From Anseranas semipalmata (taxonomy: Eukaryota; Chordata; Aves; Anseriformes; Anseranatidae), in the NCBI GenBank assembly GCA_013399115.1, contig VXAA01005214.1, positions 153,640 through 217,639 of the forward strand: 64,000 nucleotides of DNA, read 5' to 3'. The notes under the pieces were generated by a model. That model was not told the origin of the DNA. It saw nothing but the letters and a program-made list of their open reading frames with translations, and did no database searches. The position numbers were made by a program, and so were the translations under genes. Of this stretch, positions 28,601-40,600 are shown piece by piece (the first letter of the stretch is position 1; each line of letters opens with the position of its first letter).

Positions 28601-31600
28601 GAACACAACTTCCACTGTAACCTCCCTGGTGGGAGTTTAACTTGGAAGAGTGAATTGCAAGAGTAATCAGAATGAGAAATGAAGTGGTTTTGTCCTCTAT
28701 ATCTATGGCAATAGATGTAACTTTAAAATGGTAGCCAGAACTGCTCAGCTACTCAGTCTTCAGACAAAAACGAAAAGGCAAAAACAAACAACAACAACAA
28801 CAACAACAAAAAGAAAAGAAGCTCCACTCATTCATAAGCAAGTAATGATTAAGAAAATAATGTGACTTCCTTGTTGGTGGTAAATAATTCTGTCAATTAA
28901 AAATCATTATTAAAAGTCTATTAGACAAAATCCACTTTGGGGAAAAAAAAAAAGCATTATTTCTTCAAGTTTTTTGGGGGGGTTGTTTTTTGTTTTTCTT
29001 TTTCTTTTTTTTTCTTTCGTTGTTTTAAATGGGTAATGAGTTGATTTTTAATCACAACCCATAATCAGGAGAAAGATCTCTGAGCTGATGCAGCATTACC
29101 GTAAGTTTTTCGACTGAACAATTCTCTTCCCAGTAATGAAATTATTTATAATAACATGCTCAAACAGCAGCAAAGATTCTCAAAAGAGATGGTCTATTTA
29201 AAAAACAAACAAACAAACAAACAAACAAACAGCAAAAACAGATATCAGAAAAGGGAGAAAATCCCACCTATCTTTTTACAGGACAAAGTATAGACTGTGA
29301 AAATGTATGGATGAGTTTGATGGGTGACACTGCTCAGACAGAGCTCCAGGAGCAAACCAAAAGCCTACACACATCAGCATTCGTTACAAGTGCTCAAGTA
29401 TGAAGTGCATTGGGACTCTCAAATATTTTCAGTTCTTATTTTGACCAGCAACCATCCCGCCTCACAAGAGAAGCGTGATGCTCTCCCTCACTTCTTTATT
29501 TGGCCTTGTGAGCTGAAATACCCAGGCCAGCAGGTAGCAGCACAGAGAAAAATGACAGTTCTATTTCTCCAGACCCCAAGTTTTCTGCACTCAATTTCTG
29601 TCCCGTTCAGTCTTAAGGTGGCGAGGATGCCAACTGAAAATGCTGATGAAAGAATTCATAAAGCTGGGGTAAATGTGAGGAGCTACACTTAAGCAGAGGA
29701 AGATGTGACTCAAGTTCTTCTCCTAGGGCAGTAGAAAGGCAGCAGCCCCTCACCGATGACTTGCCTGCACCATTTGCCTCCCCCTTCCACCATTTTCACA
29801 CTCCCCAGCCTATCCCGTCCTGTCCCATTACAGGTTCCCCACCCCTGCCTGCATCGCCACAAAGTCTTTCATTTCCTGATTACACAAGACACATGAAGCA
29901 ATTAAAAACTGTATACACACATTCCTTTCTGTGTACTGATAACCATCTAGTAGGTGCTACATCTCCACGACTGCTGTGACGATAATGGGAATTACACACA
30001 TCTGCATAATAGTTGTACAATTTTGACATGGAATGGAAGCTAACCATGCAACTTGTAGAACTGCAAAGGATGAAGCTGAAAAACGTTCATTTGTAGAGCT
30101 TCAGACTTAGAAGTGTGGGGGAAAAATAAATTTTGAACTGATCAAAGAGAGCAGTTAAACCAAGTCAAAAAAAAAAACAAAAAACAAAAAACAAAAAACA
30201 CCTCAAATGAATGAACTGTGCTTGTGGAAAATCATGCTTTTAGAATTAATATCTTGCTACCAAAGCTAATTTTGTACGGAGGCCAGAGATGCTCCCAACT
30301 AACTCCCATATACTCATTGCAAGTAGCGGCCAAGTAGATGAGAGAGAGAGAGATTGAATAAAGTTGTAAAATAATATTTAAAAATCAAATTTGAAAGATT
30401 AGTTCGGTGGAATCTATGCAAGTGCAAAAAACTGACCATGCAAATTAAGATTCTGCCCTTAGAACAGAACTGTCATTTTGACTATAACCGTGGCATCCCC
30501 AAGCACAATACTCTATCACACATTCAATTTAAGCTACAATTTTACAGGAAACACTGCAGAAATTTCCTTTGTCCTGCAATATACAAAGATATTTTCTGTT
30601 TACACAAACTGCAAACTTTGTATGGATTTTTCCATGGAGTAATTTCATATAGGTTGCTGCATACACCCTTAAAAAGCTTTATAAAATAATGTCCAGGTGT
30701 TTCCTGTAATTCAACTAGAGTTATGGTAATAAGCACATTTCTTAAAACCTAAGCAGGCTTTCTATGCCAGACACTACCTAGGGTCCAGTTCTGCCATCCT
30801 TACTTATAACTACCTCTCACCGCTCTATTTAAAAGATCGTATTACGTGCCAAAACAATGCAGAACCCAAGCTATGGCCTAATCAGAGAAAAGATTTTATT
30901 AATCTTAGTTTAGCTGGTATGCTTTACTTGCTTGGTTTTCCTGTATGTGCAGTTTCTGTGAATTGTTCTCACTAATAGTATCCTGTTTCTACGAGCAGGA
31001 AAGGGCTGAGTACAGTTTGTTAGTTAACATTACTTCCTATAACCAGGGTCCATATTCTGTAGTAGCAACACTACAGCAGTCATTGTTCATTCTGGATAAG
31101 CAATGTAGCACACTGATGGCTGTTAATGGACATCCTCTGCAGTGAAACATGAACTGATAATCAGCAAACCCAGATTTGCAATAGACTTCCTCCTTCCTGT
31201 TTTTACACTGCTGACCAAGGAGATGCCTCTTCCTGCTAAGCCTTTGTGCTACTTACTGATGTATGAAGCAAGAAACTGAAAAACAAGTGCTCTACTACTA
31301 TTTTTTTTCAAATTTGTGTTGTAATAGTAGATTAAAAAAAAAAAAACAGCAAAGAAAGTGCCAGCTCCACTCACTTTGGTAACAGCTATTGACACGTAAC
31401 AAAATGCCAAGTCTGGCCATCTGTTTCATGTGCCTGAACGAATACGGCAGACATAGTTGGAACCGATGTTATTTCATAGAAAATAAAATAGGAAACTCAA
31501 GTCCATAAAGCAATGTTCTTATTTTCCCTTATTATTTCCACAGACTGTAACATAAATTGTTCCATTTTAGAAGCAAATGGAGATTCATCTAGAAAAGAAA

Positions 31601-34600
31601 ATTTGAACTTCTAAGTTGTTTTTAAAGGTTTGATCAGACTCGTATTATGTACGGCCCAGAAACAGTTAGCCATCTATTACCATCTATAGCTAATCTGCCT
31701 TCTTTATCTGGGACACTTCATACATAATCTTCAAGATAAATACATACCAATTGTTTCTGTATAGCCCTCATGACATATGAAGATTCAACAGAACATTTAA
31801 TGTAACAAAGGCCCACGGACATAACTGAGATGTCTAAGTTACCTATTTCAATTGGCTTTGTATACCAACACCACACAGATGTAAATATATTATTTTAGAA
31901 ATCAAGAAGTTTCAGATTAAATAAAATATCCAAGAATTTAAGTTTTACAAACAATTGGGTTAAGAATCTATTCTATTCAATACAGACAAAACCAGATAAC
32001 TCTCTAATGTTGCTTTCTTCCGCAAATGTATAATCAAAGCATTTTTTCCAATAATTTTATATTACTACTTTTTGTTAACTTTATGAGCTCGTATAGCCTA
32101 TACATAGAAAATATTTTTTTTTCCATACAAATCCACAGTCTGTACTATATATTCTTTGTACACGCATGTCTCCCAGGATCACTGAAGAAAATGGAAGACA
32201 ACTTTTAAGTCTGAGTTTAATTCAAAAGCCCAGCTAAAACTAATAGAGTTACTCTGTCGGGTAGCAACTACAAGTATGTGTTAACTGACTTCTACTAATA
32301 TTTGTTAACTTACTCCAATACTCCATCTGCTTGATAAACAGACTAAGCGGCAGAAAAACCTGTCCACGCCTTTGGGAACGATGGCACTGACAACTCACAG
32401 AAACTCCACGTTTCAAGAGGAGGGAGTGCATATTGGCTACCTGATTACAGTTCCTTAAGGTTATAAAACAAAACAAAACAAACACACAATGTAAAATAGT
32501 AAGAACTATGTTAACTTCATGTTGAAATTAACCTAAAAACAAAACTCAAAAGAAAACTCTGCCTGCTGAAATCAGTGGGGTAGAGACAGTTCAAAGGCAC
32601 CCTGAGCATAAGGAAGTTGGCAAACTGTGAAAGTCCCAGCGACAGCTGCTACCAACAGAAAAATCCACCATTCTGTAATAGAAAGGAGAGTAGAGGGTAT
32701 TAATATTCAAGTATGTGATACCTGAAAGTTTAAACACTTCTTTTTGAAGTTGAAATGTCTCAAGAGCATCCCCGTAGATGTACATACTACAGCATATGCA
32801 TCATTAATTTTGTATTGCTCTGATTCATGGGAGAATTGCAAGAATTACACTGACTGCAGTTTTGCAAGAAAACTACTTTCTCTGAGACAGTGAAAATCCC
32901 ACTCAGTATTAGAGCTGAACACCTTTCTCAAAGTCTATGAACAGGGGAAAAAAAAAGAAAAAAGAAAAGAAAGAAAAAAAAGTCCCTGTCCTTGCCCTCT
33001 CCAAAGGTTCCTGGTGCAGAATTGTTCAAAGACATCTTTTAGGTCCTCTGTGTCAAAACCTAAGTCTTTCCATCAGGGCTGATGCACTCTAAAAGCTACC
33101 ACTTTCCTTCTTAACCTCTCCATCAGCGATTAAGCTCCCTACCAGTTTGGTGTTACTGGCAAAGGCAGAGGCACAGCCAGCCCCCAGGACAGATCATGAA
33201 TGAACTCCTTCCTGCACAGGACAGAACTGGCCAGGCACACAACTAATTCCTTAGCAGACGTGGACAAGATGTGGAAAAGATGTGCTGTTGAGCATACTTG
33301 ACACTGAACATCAAACTGAACATGATGTCATTGTTTTACCAAAGTCTGTGGTGACAGGGATTAGGTTTGGGCATTTCATCCACTGTCAGATAATAGCCAG
33401 AAAGACTGGCAACAGCTGGGTTTTATAACTAGCCATAGCAAGCCCTTAAGTAAGATAAAATCTAATTTGATTACTTGATGCTGATGCAAAACTAGTTTGA
33501 TGTTTTTGAAGGAGTTAGTACTGAATATTTTACTACAGCCCATAGAAATAGTTTCCTATGTGTGAATCCACTCCAGGCATTATTTAAGAAAGATCAGTCC
33601 TCAGATTTTTATGAACTTCTTTTAGTAGTGTAATCCATAAAATGCAACATGACAAAACTTGCTTAACTGCAGCTGCTGCAAGTTATATGTGCAAACGCTC
33701 TAGAACTTACAGGTCAAAAGTAGGCTTATGTTTAATTGAATTACACTAGCATTCCTCAGGTAGACATCTGTATTGAGGAAACTGCAAAGTCACAGAGCAA
33801 TGGTTCAGAAATGCACACAGAAAGCTAGGGTACAGTGTATGCCACTGGCTTCTGGGGAAAAAATGCAGGAAAGTACCCACGTGACTGACATTTGTGCAGG
33901 ACATAAAATTAATGCATTTCCTATGCATGTTGCAGGTCCAAAATCTGGGCAGACACTAAATAAAATCAGATTGAGGAATAAGTCAGTGAAGAAACTACAT
34001 GAATAACAGTTGGCTTTCCTGAATTTACCTGATGTTACAGCCAATAAGCCATTCATATAATGGGAAGGTTAAATTTAGATTTAGACACAATGGTACAAAC
34101 TACATCAACCACCTAGCAAGTACACTACTCTGGATCTCTCAGCAGATGATGCCTTTATTTTAAAAGCTTTCATGTATTTTGAAACTTGTTTCCTAAACAT
34201 GGGAACAATTTCAAGCTCTTTGGTAATGCTTGTGAAATTACAGAGAGCTATTTCAGAAGTATTCTCCGCACAGATTACTAGTTAGGTTAAAGCTTCATTT
34301 GGCAGTTGTCCATTTGGAAAACACTGCAAGAACTGAGTCAGAAGCTGATGCATAAACATTTAAAAAGATCAAGATAGCCTGATTCGCAGACATATTTCAT
34401 GACAGACTTAATCAGCATCACCCCTAAAGATTTTTGTACAACAAGAAATGCAATGCAGATATTATCCACAGTTTCAGGCTTTGTAAAAAGTAAAGTACTG
34501 TGCTGAAACTTGCAACAATGGAAGCGAACTCTCACCTTTTCTAAGATCTTTTTTTGCCACCAGTGGCAAATCTGAAGAATTTCTGAAATATCAGGCTAGC

Positions 34601-37600
34601 CTACAGAAAAATAGAAATGCAGTTCTGCAAATGAATATATAAATGTCAGTCTAATTAGCCTAGAGCATGCAATATTCCTATGCTGTTTTGACTCTATATA
34701 GTGAGCTAGCGATAAAAAATGTTGTTCCTTTATAAAAATATATATGGTATAGACTTGTTCACAGAGACAGTGGCTTTATCTGACTCCTACCTTTCAATTT
34801 GAATACTCGGAATATCATCAAATCCTGCACCAAGTGACAAAACCTGCAGCAGACATGCTACAAGCAAGCCACCGGTTTTTCAGGATACACTGTTCTCAGT
34901 GAGCAGGCTATTCTCCTTGCTCTGTGGCACCCAATTGCAATGTATAAGTTAGCTATTATAATAAAGACAAACTGATATACATCAGAGTACATTCTATGAC
35001 CTGATCCAGAAATCACCACAGCTGACACAGAAGGAAGTTCTAGTTCCTTTGGGCTACTTTGTAACTTCAGTTTGAAGAGGAATGAAACAAATTAACTTGA
35101 AAACAGAGCACAGTTTGAAGACAGACCATTAACAAAGGTACAGACTAATTTTGAACCATAAAAATAGCTTATAGTATTATAAAATAAGATGTGAATTGCT
35201 GCCTCATAATCTGAAAACAAAACTATGAGAACGCAGAAAAATGCCTTTAGATAATCATACCTGACAAATATGACCACAGGGCAAAAATGAGGGCAACCAC
35301 ATTTTGCCATTGGATAACCACATCACAAATCCCAGCAGCCCATAGGCAAGCACTCAGAAAAAATATTTCCCAACCTGCGACTGTGTTAATGCTGTTCTGT
35401 CTTCCCACATCTAGAGAAATCATACATACTGCCTATGCTACTGCTTACTTGCTATACTGTTACAGACAGAATCCCGTAATTAAACCATCCCTACCAGTAA
35501 TCGTGTATACTCAGTAAATCATGTTGAGACGCCAGAGCATCCTGTCACACTCTAGAATGTATTTAGGCACTTCATTTGCTTGGCTTTGGACAGGCCCCCG
35601 AGTGGAAATAGGAATATCTCTGACATACAAATCACAGACCCCAGTCTGGGCAAAGCCTCTGCAGCTGCACTGTGTACCATGACTTAGTAAAAGCAGCAGA
35701 ATTAGATTCTCTCCATATTTTGACCTCTACATTTTCTTAGAAATCTTGATCAAGGAAGGACAAAACAGTCTTGCTCACACTACTATTGCTACTCTTGCTT
35801 CCTCAATTTATTCCTCTAATGTTGCCTTACTGGAGCATGCTTTTTTTTCTTTAGCTTTTCTGCAAAACAAGAACAGAAGCTCAGGATGAGTAGTTATTTC
35901 ATCAATTTATTATTATTTAGTTATTTCATCTAACACTCCACCTATACTCTTTTATGAAGCTCATGACAAATCTACATTCTACCTCCAAACTCTGTTCAAC
36001 CCATACAAGAAAAAAAACAGCACTGGGCAAAAGTGATCTAGCTTTGCAGTTGGGCAGCTCTGCATTGCCTTTATCAGTGCGATGCAGTCCCAGGTCTGTG
36101 GAAGGTCAGCACAGCCTGTTGCAGCATCAGGCAGAAGAGCAGCAGTGTAACGGCTGTGTCAGCCTCACGCCGGTAGCCTCAGATAACGTGCCAGCAACGT
36201 CTTCATACAAAAGCCCTCTAATAACTCAGTCAGGAAGTCTCATGGCCAGCATGATTTACAGCAACGGAGAAGATGCTCTAACATCTACCAAGGCAACAGG
36301 TTTGTGATGATGGATATCAGGAACAGGGCGAGAGAAAAGTTGCTTAAAAGCATTTTTACACTGACTTATGAGTAGTTCTGATTTGCAATTACGGGTGAAA
36401 ACCACAGAGAACATCCCACTTACATTTGATATAGCAATAGACATAGCACCTGCTTCTCAATTCACCTCATCTACAAAATCCCCATCACCGATTCCCCCGT
36501 AATTTTTGAATTTTTAATTTTATTTTACTTTTGTATTGGTTGTTTAGCCTACTGATTGCAGGTCTGGAGGTACTCCTTTGACAGGCTGTACATGGGGATC
36601 ACAGAACACCACAAACTCAGCAACGTGAAGGTCATGAGATGAAGTGCTCAGAAAAAGAAGTCAGTTATATGCTTGTGCTAGACATTGCCAAACTAGAGTT
36701 TAAGAGTTAATTCATTTAGTTTTTAGAAAAGGACCTTGAAATGTTACACATTAGCACAAGCTGAAAAAGACTTAAGTACAGTACCTCAGGACACTGCTAG
36801 AACAGCATCTTCTGCTCTGTTGAGCTCTGTTCGACCTTGTGGACCAACATATCAGTAATAAGCAGATAAGGTCAATTATTTTCTTCTGAATAGAATTTAT
36901 CTTATTAATTACCCTGGCACGTCCAACAGAATATTCAAGAAGTATGAAGACACTCTTAAAAATTGACTGTTGAAATTTTGTTAATATGTATTTATATGAA
37001 GTTCAATGAAGGCCTGAAACTTTTTTGTTACTAATTTTTTGATATGTTATTTTTGTGGAGGGGAACAGGGGAATTGCCTTTCTCTTTTTACCTTTTCCTT
37101 TGTAAAGATCAGAAATTCACCAACACCTCTTCCTGCTTTTGCAAAGCCCAACAGTATGTGTATGACATGAATTATAAGATAATAACACATTATATGAAAA
37201 GGCGAGAGTGATGAGCCTTTAACAGGTGTTGTCATTAATCATGTTTAGTTAGCCATCAAAGCTAGAAAGATGTTGACAAAACAGTCTCACAGAGTCTGTG
37301 AGGGAAAAAAAAAAAATCCTGGCCTGCTATATACACAGTTTACCTATTTAATGAAAGGTATGTTGTACAGTTGATTTAAGTCTCGTTTGTAATGACTGTG
37401 TGTGTGCCACTGAATTTAGAGATGCAAGTTAAGTACCGGCAATTTGAAAGCAGTAAATTCATCCACTTAATACTTAAAATAAATAAATAAATAAATAAAT
37501 AAATACAATCTCTGCATTTGATATCTAAAAAGTTGCACAACAAGCTTTAGGAGTTGACTTTCTCTCCTAAATAGTAAATAATCCCAACTGTACCAGCTGT

Positions 37601-40600
37601 ACCTTCGTTCCTTCTGTAAAGGACCCGTGTTTCCCATTCCCGTACATGGGTGCATCTCAGTACTATAAAATCACCTGCAGGATCAACGTGTATGCTGTGC
37701 CTTATCTGTCAGTTACACATAAAAATATTACATATCAATACCCTAAGCACAAGTGCTGCTGCTCCTCTAGCAGGACAGGAAACAAACACTACACTAGCAG
37801 AGACATCTACACCAAGCTGGCAAGCCAAACACTGCAGAAAAATAAGAGCAGAAACATGTTTCCATGGAACCCACATATGCCCACAAAAAAAAAAAAAAAT
37901 TACACTTCCTTGTAAATCTTTAGGAAGATATTAAGATCGCGATAGGAACAATTCAGGATAAGTCAGATCTTGCATATCCTAGGATCTCCAGCATCAAGTA
38001 TTACCTCACGTTTCTTATCCGAAGCGCTCACCTTAAGCCCCTTCTTTTGTTCTGCTGTTTAAAAAGGTATGGTGGTACTTTATTTCATGTCACAATGCTA
38101 TAAATATTCTCCCAGCATTACAGACCAAAGATTACTAAAATATTCCATTTCATATAACGAAATGAATGTAATTTCAGTTGTTACGTGACACAACTGGTAC
38201 GAATGGATTCCATGACTGGAAATCAATGGATCACTTGATGTGGTAGGCTTAGGCAATTGCACATGGAATTACTAAACTCATTTCTTTGATTTATATTGTT
38301 TAGCAAGTAAAAGCTGTATCTTTTGCAGAAAATAATGCTCTATTTTATGTTCAAGCTTTTCTTTATAGAAATAAATCTTGAAATTAGATGTGGGATTTTA
38401 GACTTTTCAGTTTCACACAGCAACTCAATTTGTTCACACAACTTTTAACAGACAGCTGAACACACAGGTCAGTTTTGATTTTAAACATTTCTGTTTCTAT
38501 AAAATAGCAGAATATTTCTGTGATGTCAGCTGGACTTCTTTCAAAACACTCAGCCAGATGTAAACGTTCTTTAGCTTGATTTATTGGTTTGTAAATAAGC
38601 ACTAGATGCTAAATCAGACCAACGTGCACTTTTCTAAAAATTCTGAAAGTCACCAATGCAAAACTCTCCTTCTGTAAAAGTCAGTAAGATAACAAGGTAT
38701 ATTTATATCTATATGCATATATATAAGATAAACAGGAAGGACAGGAGCACCTAAAAAAATCAAGAATCTAAATATTTATATTTATAAAAACTTCAACAAT
38801 ATTTTAAACGTATAACACAAATAAGAGGTTCATATTGTCCCTTCCCCATTTTACGTCTCTCCCCCATCGCTGCTTGTGGTTCCCAAACACGCCTTCTTCC
38901 ATTGTTCAGCCCAATTCTCTGTTTGTCCTTTACATAGATTCCTCCGATATAAGCTCTATATCGGAGACTGCAATTACATTTAATATTTTGTTGCTAAGTT
39001 TTTTTGTTTTGGTGTGTTTTTTGCAGACATCAGCTTCAGTCTGCCTGGGCTTGTTAGCACAAACATGGCTAGATTGCCTCCAGGGCCAACTCAAGTCCGA
39101 AAACATCTCGGCTGCTTTCTCTCAGCAGTTTTCTCTCTGCAGTTCTCTCTGAACTCACAAACTCTCGCAGGTGAAGCTCTTGTGACACTCAGCGCCAAGA
39201 CCTCCACGTGTATCCCCTGTCCTGGCCGTGTTAAGCATCAGTAAGGGGAATCAGAGCAGCTCTGCACCCTGCGGCACCCTGACACACAAACCGCTTTTTC
39301 CAGTTTCCTGCTCACAGGATCTCCGTATCTTCCCATAGAGATAATGTGCAAATTTGTAGTCGTCTCTTCCTTATTTGCCTGGTGTCCGTGCTTTTGCACT
39401 TCACATGTCTCTAACCAGGGAACTGCCAGCGCGGCTCCAGGGTGCAAAGCCCTCTCCCCCCGCACCTTCCCCACACCCGGGTTCACTCCCTCCAGGCCCG
39501 GCCCTTCTCTCCCCAGCGCAGCCCGAAGGGCACTGCCGAGCTTCTCCCCTGCAGGACAAAGCTAAACCTTTTCCCCAACACGCAAGCTACGCCATTTGCC
39601 AGGATGTGGCACTGAAAAAGGAAAACCCATCGAAGTTGCGGCATTTCGAAAATGCTCCGGACGCTGTCAAATCCCCAGGGCGTGGAATCTGACCAGGGTG
39701 GGAGATTTCAGGCGGCTGCTTCCGTTTACGCCGAATTAGAAAAGGCTGTATGTAAACACCCCTCGCGGTTACCCAAACACCCACCCGCAGCGAGGGTTCG
39801 GTCCAGCTCTCAGCGCAGACCTGCGCGTACCGGCGCACACGAAGGAGAACCTCGAAGCCCCCGGCTCGGCACCGGAGCACTTCCCTGCCTCGGGAGCCCA
39901 CACCCACGGCGGGACCGGCACCAGCTCACGGCCGGCGCCCCCAGCTCCGCCGGGCCCCCCTCCGGCCCNNNNNNNNNNNNNNNNNNNNNNNNNNNNNNNN
40001 NNNNNNNNNNNNNNNNNNNNNNNNNNNNNNNNNNNNNNNNNNNNNNNNNNNNNNNNNNNNNNNNNNNNNNNNNNNNNNNNNNNNNNNNNNNNNNNNNNNN
40101 NNNNNNNNNNNNNNNNNNNNNNNNNNNNNNNNNNNNNNNNNNNNNNNNNNNNNNNNNNNNNNNNNNNNNNNNNNNNNNNNNNNNNNNNNNNNNNNNNNNN
40201 NNNNNNNNNNNNNNNNNNNNNNNNNNNNNNNNNNNNNNNNNNNNNNNNNNNNNNNNNNNNNNNNNNNNNNNNNNNNNNNNNNNNNNNNNNNNNNNNNNNN
40301 NNNNNNNNNNNNNNNNNNNNNNNNNNNNNNNNNNNNNNNNNNNNNNNNNNNNNNNNNNNNNNNNNNNNNNNNNNNNNNNNNNNNNNNNNNNNNNNNNNNN
40401 NNNNNNNNNNNNNNNNNNNNNNNNNNNNNNNNNNNNNNNNNNNNNNNNNNNNNNNNNNNNNNNNNNNNNNNNNNNNNNNNNNNNNNNNNNNNNNNNNNNN
40501 NNNNNNNNNNGGTGCCCCGCAGCCCTCGTCAGGGGAAGGGCTCCGCCGAGGGCGCCCCGGGAACCGGGGCTGCCGCAGGAGCCCGGCAAAGCCCCTCTGT

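Noticed and set aside
29324..29692. 122-codon plus-strand open frame as a gene
   Set aside because: No recognisable domain, no splice context, antisense within intron 1; consistent with chance in a less AT-rich stretch.
35954..36307. 117-codon plus-strand open frame as a gene
   Set aside because: Low-complexity serine/leucine-rich product without family resemblance; intronic.
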